Shown: positions 8,937-17,604, numbered from the stretch's first letter. The stretch: 64,000 nucleotides of DNA from Palsa-870 sp035937155 (GCA_035937155.1 DASYVJ010000033.1:1-64000), one strand, 5' to 3'. Program-made: numbers and translations. The notes: generated by a model from the letters alone, not told the origin.

Positions 8937-9437
8937 ATGGGGCAAGTCTCGCGGGCGGCAAAAGCCGGGCTTGTGCTGTTGCTCGCCGGCGGCTGCGCCA
9001 TCGGCGCACCCTCGACCTTCACCCTGAACAGCGCATCGGTTGACTCGGTCTATACGTGCCCGCTGGGGGCAGCCGATGCGCCCTACAAGCTTCAGGCCAC
9101 CATCGACGTGCGCAACGGCACCTCGTCCACCGTGACCATCAAATCAGTGGCAGCCGTGATGACGTTGGCGGACGTCAAGGGCAAATGGCTCGAGCCTGTC
9201 GGTGATAAGTACCAGGCCGGCGACGTCACCTTCACTCCCGCCACGGTCGGCGCGGGCAATACGACGTCGCTCAAAGTCACCATTCCGAGCACATGCACCA
9301 ATGGCAAAACCCCTAGCGCCACCGCCGCTTATGGCGAGTACAAGGTCGCACTGACCGTCGCAACGTCTGCCGGCACTCAGACCATCTCGACCAGGAACCG
9401 GCACCGGATCGTCGCCGCCTCGGGTTCGCGCACCTAG
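8937..9437 (+). CDS. Small lipoprotein, beta-rich, unknown function
   Basis: A 166-aa protein from ATG 8937. The N-terminus is basic, followed by LVLLLAGGC, a lipobox with the lipidated Cys at about residue 20, so it is probably anchored on the outer face of the plasma membrane. The mature part is Thr/Ser/Val-rich with two further Cys (YTCPLG and PSTCTNGK) that could form a disulphide, giving an immunoglobulin-like or FxLYD-like look. A TTATATA stretch (8925-8931) just upstream may be the -10 of a leaderless promoter. The frame reading in from 8160 is antisense to the SDR gene and was dropped. Confidence 0.75.
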   Translation: MGQVSRAAKAGLVLLLAGGCAIGAPSTFTLNSASVDSVYTCPLGAADAPYKLQATIDVRNGTSSTVTIKSVAAVMTLADVKGKWLEPVGDKYQAGDVTFTPATVGAGNTTSLKVTIPSTCTNGKTPSATAAYGEYKVALTVATSAGTQTISTRNRHRIVAASGSRT

Positions 9438-9570
9438 CGTCAAGCGGATCGGGTCTGTCCAGCCGCGCGTCACGGCAACCTCACAGATCTTTCACACAGG
9501 GCGCTGAGGTGACGCCGTCAGCGTTCGTTTCGACGCTCAGGCGAGCGATTACCAACGAAGGAGGAAAGCA

Positions 9571-9828
9571 ATGAACGGCATTCGAAAGACGGTGGCAGCG
9601 GCCGCGATAGCGGGATCGATGCTCATCGGAGGTGTGGTAGGAGCTGTGATGTACGGCGCGACGACGATCGCCGCCTCAGCCGCCACCACGGCGGCCAGCC
9701 CCAGCCCCACTACGCCGAGCGCAGCGAGCGGCACGTTCGTCTCCAATGAGACAGCGGCTCATGAGGCCACCGAAAGCGCGGCCCGTGAAGCGCAAGAGAA
9801 CGCTGGGCAAGTCCCGACTGTTCCCTAG
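9571..9828 (+). CDS. Small exported Ala/Ser/Thr-rich protein (85 aa)
   Basis: AAGGAGGA at 9558-9565 is a perfect Shine-Dalgarno sequence placed 5 nt before ATG 9571, which fixes the start and argues for strong translation. Residues 1-35 are a signal peptide or membrane anchor (RKTVAAAAIAGSMLIGGVVGAV). The remainder is Ala/Ser/Thr/Pro-rich and then acidic (ETAAHEATESAAREAQENAG), probably helical or disordered at the cell surface. No family is recognised. It is followed by a strong hairpin and then the YceI gene, which shares the same kind of N-terminal anchor. Confidence 0.8.
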   Translation: MNGIRKTVAAAAIAGSMLIGGVVGAVMYGATTIAASAATTAASPSPTTPSAASGTFVSNETAAHEATESAAREAQENAGQVPTVP

Positions 9829-9861
9829 GGTCCCCGTCCGTCACACACACATCCCCCTTAC

Positions 9862-9888
9862 GGAGGGCCGGTGAAACGCCGGCCCTCC
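9862..9888 (+). terminator. Hairpin after the 85-aa gene (no U-tract)
   Basis: GGAGGGCCGG (9862-9871) pairs perfectly with CCGGCCCTCC (9879-9888) around a 7-nt loop. It lies 34 bp after the stop codon and 20 bp before the YceI start. There is no T-run, so it may be a weak terminator or an mRNA-stabilising hairpin. Confidence 0.55.
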
Positions 9889-9908
9889 ATTCAATGAAAT
9901 GAGATGAG

Positions 9909-10625
9909 ATGAGAAGAAACCTGATCGTTGGCGCAGCGACCGGTGTCGCCGTCATCGCTTTGATCGGCGCGAGCGCATACGCCTACTTCTTCTCGGGCCT
10001 GCGAACATCCCCGTCGAGCCTTGCGCTGAGCGCAACCCCGACCGCGACATCAAGTCCCGCGGGCGCCTCGACCGGCCTCGCGGGGACGTGGAAGGTGACC
10101 ACCGGATCACTCGCCGGCTATCGCGTGCAGGAGCTGTTCGCCGGCGCGACCTCGAAGCACCTGGCAGTGGCACGCACCTCAAATGTCAGCGGCAACCTGA
10201 CAGTGAGCGGTGCCTCAGCCGGCTATCAAGTGAGTGGAATCACACTGAGCGCGGACCTGTCCAGTCTGCACAGCGTCGACCAGGTTGTTGGACGCAACGT
10301 GACTCAACGCGACGGCATCGTCTCGCGTCAACTGAGTGTCCAGCAATTTCCCAACGCGACATTCACTGCCGCTTCGACCTCGATTCCTGGGCCCATTGCA
10401 GGCTCGCCCGTGGACGTGACCGCTGCGGGCAAGCTGACCATCCGCGGCGTGACACGCGACGTCACCGCTACAGCGAAGGCCCAGGTCCTCGGGGACCGGA
10501 TCGAGATCGCGGGCACCATGACCATCAACATGACGGACTACGGCGTCACGCCGCCTCAGGTGCCGTTCACGGCGGTGGACTCGACGGTGACGATCGAATT
10601 CGATGTGTTTCTCACCAAGACCTGA
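9909..10625 (+). CDS. YceI-family lipid-binding protein, membrane-anchored
   Basis: A 238-aa protein. Residues 8-30 form a membrane anchor, followed by a Thr/Ser/Pro linker (to about residue 55) and then a YceI domain starting at LAGTWKVTTGSLAGYRVQELF. The later LTIRGVTRDVTATAKAQVLGDRIEIAGTMTINMTDYGV is the characteristic second half of that lipocalin-like barrel, which binds isoprenoid or other polyprenyl lipids. It acts outside the membrane. Overlapping ATGAG repeats (9898-9912) precede and include the ATG and may act as a weak ribosome site. Confidence 0.9.
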   Translation: MRRNLIVGAATGVAVIALIGASAYAYFFSGLRTSPSSLALSATPTATSSPAGASTGLAGTWKVTTGSLAGYRVQELFAGATSKHLAVARTSNVSGNLTVSGASAGYQVSGITLSADLSSLHSVDQVVGRNVTQRDGIVSRQLSVQQFPNATFTAASTSIPGPIAGSPVDVTAAGKLTIRGVTRDVTATAKAQVLGDRIEIAGTMTINMTDYGVTPPQVPFTAVDSTVTIEFDVFLTKT

Positions 10626-10628
10626 CGA

Positions 10629-11546
10629 TCAGGGAAGTAGCTGGCGGGCGACGAAGAACATGTTGGCGGGGCGCTCCGCCAGGCGGCGCAGATACCATGC
10701 ATACCAGGCGTCGCCGTAAGCGATCAGGTCCTTGACCACGTAGCCTTCCTCCGCCAGCCGAACCTGCTGGTCGAAACGGATTCCGTAAAGCATTGCAACC
10801 TCAAGCTGGGCGCGCTCCACACCCAGGGCCTTTGCGAAGCGTGTGATCCGGGCGACCAGGTCGACATCGTGTGTTGCCATCACCAGCCGCAGCTCCCCTC
10901 GCTTTATGGCCGGCAACATGAGCGAGCACAACGCGAGGTAATTCGAGTCGACGTCCCGCTTCGCCTGATAGGCGCGGTCAGGCGGCTCTGCGTAGGCGCC
11001 TTTGACGAGCCTGATCGCCGGTTTCAGAGGCAGAAGCTTGACCACGTCATCGACGGTGCGATGGAGATACGCCTGAAGCGCAACGCCGGTACGCGGATGA
11101 TCAGCACGCAGCCGCCTGTACAGGGCGAGGGTTGGCTCCGTGTACGCGGTTCCCTCCATATCGATCCACAGGAAGCTCTTCGCCTTCTCGGCTGCTTGGG
11201 CCAGTCGCAGCAGGTTCGCGTACGCCGCCTCCGCATCGAGGTCGAGTCCCAGCTGGGTCGGCTTGACAGATACCTCCGCGTTCAACCCGGCCGCGACCGC
11301 TTTCGCAAAGACAGACTCGTAGTGCTCGACGACCTCGCGCGCTTCTGAGAGGTCCGCGACGTTTTCGCCGAGCCGCGTAAAAAGCGCTCCGATGCCCTTT
11401 GCCTTGAAGTCGACTGCAGCTTTCAGCGCGTCTTCGAATTCCTCGCCGGGCAAGAAGCGGCGGACCGCGCGGCGCGCGAACTTCCAGCGTGGCACATGGG
11501 CCGAGAGCCAAGGATTCTGCGCGCACCACAGAAGGAGGCTTCTCAT
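10629..11546 (-). CDS. Proline dehydrogenase (monofunctional PRODH)
   Basis: A 305-aa FAD-dependent TIM-barrel enzyme that oxidises proline to pyrroline-5-carboxylate. Recognisable segments are FLWIDMEGTAYTEPTL, LQAYLHRTVDDVVKLL, RLVKGAYAEPPDRAY (the FAD/substrate loop RxVKGAY), VMATHDVDLV and a C-terminal AYGDAWYAWYLRRLAERPANMFFVARQLL with the substrate-binding YxxRRxxERP motif. The length matches single-domain bacterial PRODH, not the PutA fusion. No P5C dehydrogenase gene lies nearby. It converges with the YceI gene. Confidence 0.94.
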   Translation of the reverse strand: MRSLLLWCAQNPWLSAHVPRWKFARRAVRRFLPGEEFEDALKAAVDFKAKGIGALFTRLGENVADLSEAREVVEHYESVFAKAVAAGLNAEVSVKPTQLGLDLDAEAAYANLLRLAQAAEKAKSFLWIDMEGTAYTEPTLALYRRLRADHPRTGVALQAYLHRTVDDVVKLLPLKPAIRLVKGAYAEPPDRAYQAKRDVDSNYLALCSLMLPAIKRGELRLVMATHDVDLVARITRFAKALGVERAQLEVAMLYGIRFDQQVRLAEEGYVVKDLIAYGDAWYAWYLRRLAERPANMFFVARQLLP

Positions 11547-11597
11547 TCGCCATCCGAAACGTTAAGCCGTGATCGCTACTGGACGCCTAGTCCACCG

Positions 11598-12821
11598 CTA
11601 GGTCAGGCGGGCGGCTCGCAGCATTAGATACCGCTGCTCCGGAAGGCTCGCGGTCATCCTCGCCGCTCGCCGGTACGACTCCCGGGCCGCGGCGGGCTCC
11701 CCCGCAAGCTCGAGCAGGTGACCACGCACAGCCTCGAGGCGGTGCGTGTGAGCCATGCGGTCATCCGTGTCGAGGGTTCCCAGCAGGGCGAGGCCGGCGC
11801 GCGGCCCGTGGACTCTTGCCACGGCAACGGCGCGGTTGAGCGTGACAACAGGTCCTGGCGATACTCGTTCGAGCACTTCGTAGAGCGCAAGGATTTGCGG
11901 CCAGTCGGTCTCGGTGGCGCTCGCTGCTTCGTCGTGCACGGCGGCGATCGCCGCCTGCAGCTGGTACGGACCAATTGGCACCGTTCCGAGCGTGCGCGTG
12001 AGCAGCGCCACGCCTTCTTCGATCTGGGCCGTGTTCCAGAGCTCCCGTCGCTGTTCGTCCAGCGGAACGATCGAGCCGTCATCAGTCGTGCGGGCGGCAC
12101 GCCTGGCATCCGTGAGCAACATGAGGGCGAGCAGTCCTGCAGCCTCACCTTCCGCGGGCATGAGCGCGTGAAGCATCCGCGCCAGCCGGATAGCCTCGGC
12201 GGTGAGGTCGGTGCGATGGACCGCCGTGCCGGAAGTCGTCGTGTAGCCCTCGTTGAAAACGAGATAGAGCGCGTGGAGCACAACGCGCAGGCGATCTGAC
12301 CGCTCCGGCTCGGGCGGCAGGTCGAATCGCACGCCTGTGCTTCTGATGCGCTCCTTGGCCCGGCTTATGCGCTGGGCTATCGTGGCTTCTGGCACGAGGA
12401 ATGCGTGCGCGACCTCCGCGGTCGTGAGCCCGCCGATCGCCCGGAGGGTCAGAGCCAGCTGTGAGGGAACTGACAGCGACGGATGGCAGCACATGAAGAG
12501 AAGCGCGAGCGTGTCGTCGTGGTCCGCAGTCTTACCGCGGTCTGAAAGATCGAGCACAGCGGCCGTCTCCTCTCGTCGGCGCCTCGCGCTTTCACTGCGC
12601 CACTCGTCGACCAGGCGCCGGGACGCGACGGTCACCAGCCACGACCGCGGGTTTTCGGGCACACCCTTTTTGGCCCATTGCAGCGACGCGGCTAGAAGCG
12701 CCTCCTGCACAGCATCCTCACACGCGTCGAGCTGCTCGTGTCGCCGCATGAGGGTGCCGAGGACCTGCGGCGCCAGCTCGCGCAGCAGATCCTCTATTCG
12801 GGGCTTTGGCTCCGTCCTCAA
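11598..12821 (-). CDS. ECF sigma factor, ECF42-type with long C-terminal extension
   Basis: A 407-aa protein. The first ~170 residues carry sigma region 2 (ACEDAVQEALLAASLQW, PRSWLVTVASRRLVDEWR) and region 4 (LALTLRAIGGLTTAEVAHAFLVPEATIAQRISRAKERIR). The remaining ~235 residues are the TPR-like extension of this subfamily (LYLVFNEGYTTT, LNRAVAVARVHGPRAGL). ECF42 factors have no anti-sigma; the extension is needed for activity, and they sit next to YCII-domain genes, as here. The start is TTG, overlapping the YCII stop as TTGA, so the two are translationally coupled. Confidence 0.93.
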   Translation of the reverse strand: MRTEPKPRIEDLLRELAPQVLGTLMRRHEQLDACEDAVQEALLAASLQWAKKGVPENPRSWLVTVASRRLVDEWRSESARRRREETAAVLDLSDRGKTADHDDTLALLFMCCHPSLSVPSQLALTLRAIGGLTTAEVAHAFLVPEATIAQRISRAKERIRSTGVRFDLPPEPERSDRLRVVLHALYLVFNEGYTTTSGTAVHRTDLTAEAIRLARMLHALMPAEGEAAGLLALMLLTDARRAARTTDDGSIVPLDEQRRELWNTAQIEEGVALLTRTLGTVPIGPYQLQAAIAAVHDEAASATETDWPQILALYEVLERVSPGPVVTLNRAVAVARVHGPRAGLALLGTLDTDDRMAHTHRLEAVRGHLLELAGEPAAARESYRRAARMTASLPEQRYLMLRAARLT

Positions 12822-13180
12822 AACTCCGGCGGTGCGTCCATGACCTGGCGCACCTCGATCGGCACTTTCACGAAGTCGACGATGCGTGAGGCGATCTCGA
12901 TCGCGCGTCCCTCGCTTTCGACGTCCACGATCCAGTAGCCGACAAGCGACTCCTTGGCTTCGGCGAACGGCCCGTCGGTCGCGACAGAAATGCCGTTCTC
13001 GAAGCGAACGGTCTTGGCCTGGCTTCCGTCAGCCAGCCCCTCGGCGCTGACGAGCTCGCCGGACTTCCTGAGATCGTCGTCCAGCTTGTGCATGAACTGG
13101 ATCATCTCGACCATCCACTCCTTGCCCATGGCCTCCAGTCCGGCCTCGGCGGACCCGAACGTCATGATCATGTACTTCAT
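12818..13180 (-). CDS. YCII-related (DGPF) domain protein, partner of the ECF42 sigma
   Basis: A 120-aa single-domain protein. ATDGPFAEAKESLVGYWIVDVES contains the DGPF motif of YCII-like proteins. An AAGGGAG ribosome site lies 7 nt before the ATG. It overlaps the sigma factor gene by 4 bp. The family resembles a small dehydratase or sensor fold. Its association with ECF42 sigma factors is well known but its biochemical role is not. Confidence 0.92.
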   Translation of the reverse strand: MKYMIMTFGSAEAGLEAMGKEWMVEMIQFMHKLDDDLRKSGELVSAEGLADGSQAKTVRFENGISVATDGPFAEAKESLVGYWIVDVESEGRAIEIASRIVDFVKVPIEVRQVMDAPPEF

Positions 13181-13489
13181 ATCGTCACTCCCTTTTCAGC
13201 ACCCTTAGAGGCGCACTCACAACTCTGTCGGAGCTGGGGCGTCTTTTTCGACATCCAGTTGCTCGACATGCGGTTGACAAACCGTAGAGGGCATCATCGC
13301 GCCGCTCTTCATCGTGCTGATAGTTCTTTTGACCTGGTTTAGATCCGCAGCCAGCCGGAGGGAACAGTCGTTCGCCTACACAAGCGCCGCCACCCGGCAA
13401 ACCACCTACACCTGGTACGGGACTTACCAGGACAGCCTCCGAGATCAACTAGACCTCGCCGCCCTGGGACCGTCTACCCTTGCGGGACT
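13181..13489. other. 309-bp intergenic stretch without a supported gene
   Basis: This lies between two divergent genes. It holds the ribosome site of the YCII gene at its left end, a perfect -35-like TTGACA at 13273-13278, and TACCCT at 13475-13480, 9 nt before the next start. A short plus-strand frame with one membrane-like segment (IIAPLFIVLIVLLTWF, from about 13290) runs on antisense-free for ~60 codons but then overlaps the next gene in another frame. I see no ribosome site or homology to support it. Confidence 0.4.
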
Positions 13490-13966
13490 GTGGCCATCCG
13501 CAGCGAGCTCGCCGGGTTCAGCAGCGCCCAGGCAAGGCACGCCCTGGAGGGCCTGCCGCGGTGTGACTACGAGGTCGTGGTCAAGGCCCTGCGCTACCGG
13601 CGGTTCCCACACCTGGCAGCCCTGTGCGAGTTCGAAGAGCGCCGCATCCTGCTGCAGATCCCGATCCCATTCCATACCTTCAAGGAGCCGGTCGTCTTCG
13701 CCGCCAGCCGCAAGCGCGGCCAGGGCATGCGCTTTGCGTGGGCCTCGGAGACGGTTCACTTCCGCGGGCGCCGCGACGTGCTTCGGTTCCTCTACTGCCA
13801 TGAGTGGATGCACTGGTACCTGCACGAGGTCCTCGGCAAGGGTTCGTCCGCCGAGACGGCGTGTGACCGCTTCGCCTTGAGGAACTTCAGGCGCCGGGTG
13901 GTGACGACCGACGACGCCGACGAAGCGCTCATCCGGCGAAGGCGGCTGCTCGTCGCGCGAGGCTAG
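13490..13966 (+). CDS. Small HExxH-type metallopeptidase-like protein
   Basis: A 158-aa protein starting at GTG 13490, with a TACCCT box 9 nt upstream. CHEWMHWYLHEVLGKGSSAETACDRF contains HExxH (HEWMH) near residue 104 followed by a Glu-Thr-Ala-Cys-Asp segment, the order seen in compact zinc peptidases of the SprT/WLM type. No signal peptide is visible. The first half is basic and carries no recognised domain. The catalytic role is inferred from the motif alone. Confidence 0.7.
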   Translation: MAIRSELAGFSSAQARHALEGLPRCDYEVVVKALRYRRFPHLAALCEFEERRILLQIPIPFHTFKEPVVFAASRKRGQGMRFAWASETVHFRGRRDVLRFLYCHEWMHWYLHEVLGKGSSAETACDRFALRNFRRRVVTTDDADEALIRRRRLLVARG

Positions 13967-13980
13967 CCGCTCTTCCTCTC

Positions 13981-14370
13981 TTAGAGAAACGCCTCGCGCG
14001 GCTTTCGCAGCAGCACCAAGACCGCGAGCGGCAAGAGGACGTTCGTCAGCAACGAGACCGGCCCGTGGTTGGCGCCGATCGGCAGCAGCAGCAGCAGTAG
14101 CGAACCGACCAGACACGTGATCTCCAGTGCAATGACCCAACGTCGCGCGCGGCGGCGACGCCACAGGATTCCGATCGCCAGCAGGCAGGTGGCGAGCGCC
14201 AGCAGGAGCGAAGCCATGCCCAGACCGAGCATGAACACCTCCCCTGCGATTGCAAACGGTAGCGCGGACAGGCCCGCCATCGTCCAGAGCACCGCCTGGA
14301 TCACGAGGAGGACGAAAGCCGCCTCGGGCCGGCTCGACACGCTGGTCAAGGGTTCTTTATGCGCGATCAA
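13981..14370 (-). CDS. Small membrane protein (129 aa), last gene of a two-component operon
   Basis: Four hydrophobic segments (AAFVLLVIQAVLWTMAGLSALPFAIAG, FMLGLGMASLLLALATCLLAIGILW, WVIALEITCLVGSLLLLLLPIG and a C-terminal Leu/Val helix) with a basic RRRRARR loop. The TTG start lies inside the end of the upstream membrane-protein gene (14-bp overlap), so the genes are co-expressed. Function unknown. Confidence 0.75.
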   Translation of the reverse strand: MIAHKEPLTSVSSRPEAAFVLLVIQAVLWTMAGLSALPFAIAGEVFMLGLGMASLLLALATCLLAIGILWRRRRARRWVIALEITCLVGSLLLLLLPIGANHGPVSLLTNVLLPLAVLVLLRKPREAFL

Positions 14371-15436
14371 TTTTCTTCACCACCGAGTCGTCTATGTCGA
14401 CGGCGAACGGCCCGCTCGGGTTGTTCACGATCCAGACGTGGAGCATCGGCGAAGCGCTGATGTCTATGGCTCCCAGAGGACACGTGGCAAACGGGGTCAT
14501 GAAGCTGAACTCGAAGCCAAAGGGCGTGAAGCAGATGTTTTCGTGCTGGTGCCACGCGGTCAGCGGGCCGCCGGGGTCGGGACCGAACTGGCCGATGTGC
14601 TGCATCTGGAACATCGCCCCCAACAGCACGGGACCGTGCTTCGAGTTGGCGTAGACAAGCCCTTGGGGACGCTGGGGATCCATGACGTATCCGGCGTCGA
14701 CGTTGGCCTGGTTCATCCAGTGGGTCGATGGCATGTTGGTTGGGCCGCCAGGCCGGTAGCCCGCGGCCCACGCTTTGTGCCAGTCCTGGTACGGCAGGAT
14801 CGCGGCCTTCGTGTCGGCATAGAGCTGAGCGGCCGCAGCAGTCTGCGCCGGGGTCGCGACATCGTTGGTCGCCTGCAGGAGAGCGCCCGCATGCGCGTGC
14901 TGCGCGTCCGGCCGGGCGAGAGCCACTATCCAGACCGTCGAAGTCGTGACCAGGGTCAAGACGGGCAGCGCTACGGCGAATGAAACCCATCGCAGGGTGC
15001 GCCGAGGTCGTCCTGGCTCGCTGCGCGCCGGCACCAGCACCAGGCCGAGGGCCGTCAGCTCCAGCAGCTTGGTGACCAGCGCGACCTGATCTGGCAAATC
15101 GAAGCCCAGCGCGATGTACACGAGATAGCCGAGCAGCGTCGCCACCAACAGCGACGCTGACGCCAGCCGCCACCAGCGCCACGTGAAGGCGAAGGACAGC
15201 GCGATGTAGCCGGTCCCGTTCATCAAGAAAAGCAGCGCGGTCAGCGGCTCAGCGCGGTGAGTGCTGATGAGCCCGAGGTGAATGGCGCCCGAGACGGCCA
15301 ACAGAACTGAGGCGGCGAGCACCGTCCCCGGCACGAGGCGACGGGCAGGACGGAGACTGATCGCGATCAGCGCGAAGGGCAGCGCAAGTAGGCCGGCGTA
15401 GAGACCGATCGCGTGGTCCGGAGCGATGTCGAACAT
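14357..15436 (-). CDS. Membrane protein with His/Cys-rich C-terminal extracytoplasmic domain
   Basis: About 359 aa from ATG 15436; the longer frame is antisense-like and Arg/Cys-rich, so it was rejected. Six or seven hydrophobic segments fill residues 8-190. The last ~150 residues are soluble and contain STHWMNQANVDAGYVMDP, GAMFQMQHIGQFGPDPGGPL, WHQHENICFTP and ATCPLGAID, with several His, Met and two Cys that could bind a metal such as copper. It sits 44 bp after the histidine-kinase gene in the same operon, so it may be the target or co-sensor of that system. I do not recognise the domain. Confidence 0.8.
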   Translation of the reverse strand: MFDIAPDHAIGLYAGLLALPFALIAISLRPARRLVPGTVLAASVLLAVSGAIHLGLISTHRAEPLTALLFLMNGTGYIALSFAFTWRWWRLASASLLVATLLGYLVYIALGFDLPDQVALVTKLLELTALGLVLVPARSEPGRPRRTLRWVSFAVALPVLTLVTTSTVWIVALARPDAQHAHAGALLQATNDVATPAQTAAAAQLYADTKAAILPYQDWHKAWAAGYRPGGPTNMPSTHWMNQANVDAGYVMDPQRPQGLVYANSKHGPVLLGAMFQMQHIGQFGPDPGGPLTAWHQHENICFTPFGFEFSFMTPFATCPLGAIDISASPMLHVWIVNNPSGPFAVDIDDSVVKKIDRA

Positions 15437-15479
15437 GTGATGAGCATCGCGACCGAAACTAAGAGCGACGTAAGAGAGA

Positions 15480-16835
15480 TCAGTCCTTGTCGCCGCCCGC
15501 GCGCAGCGGCAAGTCCACGTACATCGCAGCTCCGCCGCCCGATGCCTCGCCGGCGAGTATCCAACCCCCGTGTTGCTCGACGATCCATCGCGCGATCGAC
15601 AACCCGAGCCCTGCGCCACTGCCGGTGCGAGCGCGGTCGGAGCGGTAAAAGCGCTCGAAGACGTGCTCGCGGTCCGCAGGTGGGATCCCCGGCCCGTCGT
15701 CAGCGACCGTCAGGCGAGCCCAGGCCCCCTCGCGCGCCAGTGTCACCGAGACCTGCGCTCGGGAGTGGCGCGTCGCATTGTCGAGCAGGATCCAGATCAG
15801 CTGCCGCACCGCATCCTCGTCGCCGGCGATCGTTGCGCCGGCTGCCGAGCACTCCAGCTCGCGACCGACGTGAACGGTCCGGGCCTGGCGGCAGACCTCG
15901 GTGACCAGGGGGGCCAGCTCAACGGGAGCGAGCTCGAGCTTCAGGCCCGAGTCCGCCCTGGCCAGGGTCAGCATCCGATCCACCAGTCGCGTCATTCGCG
16001 CGGTCTCGGCGGCGATGTCCACCGCAGCGGCCCGCTGCACCTCATCGGAGACCGCGGGTCCCCGCGCTAGCAGGCCTGCGTTCCCCTGGATCGTGGTCAG
16101 CGGAGTGCGCAGCTCGTGCGAGGCGTCAGCCACGAACCGGCGCTGCGACTCGAACGCTTCTTGCAGCTGCTCGAGCATCTGGTTGAAGCTCAGGGAAAGC
16201 AGGGCGACTTCGTCCCGGCTCCGGCGCTGTGGGAGCCGCCGGCCGAAGTCTCGCGTGCGGCCGATGTCGTCGGCGGAACCGGCGACGTCCTTCAGCGGCT
16301 TGAGGGCGCGGCCGGCGACAAGCCACGACGCGGCGAGCGCCGCGATGAGCGTTGGAACGCCGGAGATGATCAGAAAGCCGAGGACGCCCGACAGGTTCGA
16401 CTGAACGATATGGGTCGACTGTCCGGCAACGACGAAACCGCCGGTGAAAGGAAGCGCGAACAGACGAAAGCCGCCCTCCGTGTCGAATGCGCCGCCGGCG
16501 CGCTGTGCAGCTTGCTGGCGCAGCGTTGATGCGATGACGGGCGCTGCGCCGTTGAGCTCACCGGTGGAGTCGATGACGGACCAGTTCGGGTCGAGCACCT
16601 CGACAAAGATCTCGGTGCTGGTGCGGAGGTCCACAGGCGCGACTGGCGCTCGAGGCGCCAGGTCTGATGCGCGGTTCAGAGCCCCCACCGCTTCGCGGGC
16701 GCGACCGCGCACCGCCTCGTCCTGGTTTGTCGTCGCACCGCGTGCGAGCAGTGCGTAGAGGGCGCCGCCGAAAAGGACGAGCGTCACCGCGACGACCGCA
16801 GCGCCGAACAGCGCAAGACGCAGTCTTAAGGACAC
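15480..16835 (-). CDS. Sensor histidine kinase, OmpR-partner type
   Basis: A 451-aa protein with a membrane helix at residues 7-32, an extracytoplasmic sensor of ~120 residues, a second helix near 155-180, HAMP, then HisKA with the canonical H-box DASHELRTPLTTIQ (phospho-His near residue 248). The HATPase motifs are WILLDNATRHS (N), VADDGPGIPPADREHVFERFYR (G1/F) and GAGLGLSIARWIVEQHGG (G2). The start overlaps the regulator stop by one base (TAGTG). It should phosphorylate the regulator encoded just upstream. Confidence 0.96.
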   Translation of the reverse strand: MSLRLRLALFGAAVVAVTLVLFGGALYALLARGATTNQDEAVRGRAREAVGALNRASDLAPRAPVAPVDLRTSTEIFVEVLDPNWSVIDSTGELNGAAPVIASTLRQQAAQRAGGAFDTEGGFRLFALPFTGGFVVAGQSTHIVQSNLSGVLGFLIISGVPTLIAALAASWLVAGRALKPLKDVAGSADDIGRTRDFGRRLPQRRSRDEVALLSLSFNQMLEQLQEAFESQRRFVADASHELRTPLTTIQGNAGLLARGPAVSDEVQRAAAVDIAAETARMTRLVDRMLTLARADSGLKLELAPVELAPLVTEVCRQARTVHVGRELECSAAGATIAGDEDAVRQLIWILLDNATRHSRAQVSVTLAREGAWARLTVADDGPGIPPADREHVFERFYRSDRARTGSGAGLGLSIARWIVEQHGGWILAGEASGGGAAMYVDLPLRAGGDKD

Positions 16836-17500
16836 TATTCCCGGAGGGCGTAGCCCGAACCGCGCACGGTGTGCACAAGGCGCGGCTCTCCCCCCTCCTC
16901 GAGCTTTTGTCTCAAGTAACCGACGTACACCGCCACGACGTTGTCGCCTTCCGGCTCACCCTTCCAGACCGCATCCAGCAGCTGCTCGCGTGTCAGGACC
17001 TGGCGCGGATGCCGCATGAAGTGCTCCAGGAGGTCGAACTCAGTCGCCGTCAGAGTCATGGATCGCGGGCCGCGCCAGGCACCTCGGCTCGGCGGCTCCA
17101 ACAGCAAGTCGGCGAAGCGAAGGTGGTCTTGGGGGCCGGCCCGCCGCAGCAGGGCGCGGACACGCGCCAGGAGCTCTTCGTACGCGAAGGGCTTGACGAG
17201 GTAGTCATCGGCTCCGGCGTCCAGGCCGCGGACACGTTCATCCGTGCCCCCGAGCGCGGTCAGCATAAGGATGGGCACCTGTGCGGTGGCACGCAGCCGC
17301 CGGCAGACTCCGACACCGTCAAGGCTGGGCAGCATGATGTCGAGCACGACCAGGTCGAAGGGCCGCTCCCGAGCGCGCCGCAAAGCTTCGAGGCCATCTC
17401 CCACCAGCTCGACATGGTGGCCTTCCGCCGACAGGACCCGCTCCAGGGTCGTGGCCAGGCGCGTGTCGTCTTCGACGACGAGGATCCGAGAGGCCTTCAT
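16835..17500 (-). CDS. Response regulator, OmpR/PhoB family
   Basis: A 221-aa protein. The receiver domain (1-115) has the acidic pocket in VVEDD, the phospho-acceptor Asp in LVVLDIMLPSLDG, and the conserved Lys in DYLVKPFAYEELLARV. The C-terminal winged helix includes RSMTLTATEFDLLEHFMRHPRQVLTREQLLDAVW and VAVYVGYLRQKLEEGGEPRLVHTVRGSGYAL. It is first in an operon with its kinase and two membrane proteins. A TATATATC stretch lies a few bases before the ATG. Confidence 0.97.
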   Translation of the reverse strand: MKASRILVVEDDTRLATTLERVLSAEGHHVELVGDGLEALRRARERPFDLVVLDIMLPSLDGVGVCRRLRATAQVPILMLTALGGTDERVRGLDAGADDYLVKPFAYEELLARVRALLRRAGPQDHLRFADLLLEPPSRGAWRGPRSMTLTATEFDLLEHFMRHPRQVLTREQLLDAVWKGEPEGDNVVAVYVGYLRQKLEEGGEPRLVHTVRGSGYALRE

Positions 17501-17604
17501 TGGAGCGATATATAAGCGTTTGGTATGAGTTCGATAAGAAAGGCCGGTACCGAGACGGTCGAAATCGGCGGCCTCCTACCCTACCCTGGCGCCGCCGCAG
17601 GCAC

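Noticed and set aside
12337..12843. 168-aa plus-strand ORF opposite the ECF42 sigma gene
   Set aside because: Ser/Arg-rich shadow frame; sigma regions 2 and 4 on the other strand are unmistakable.
13314..13880. 188-aa plus-strand ORF starting with a hydrophobic segment
   Set aside because: Its second half is an out-of-frame reading of the HExxH gene; no ribosome site or leaderless promoter fits its start.
13445..14164. 239-aa minus-strand ORF opposite the HExxH gene
   Set aside because: It overlaps two better-supported genes and shows shadow-type composition (Arg/Ala/Pro).
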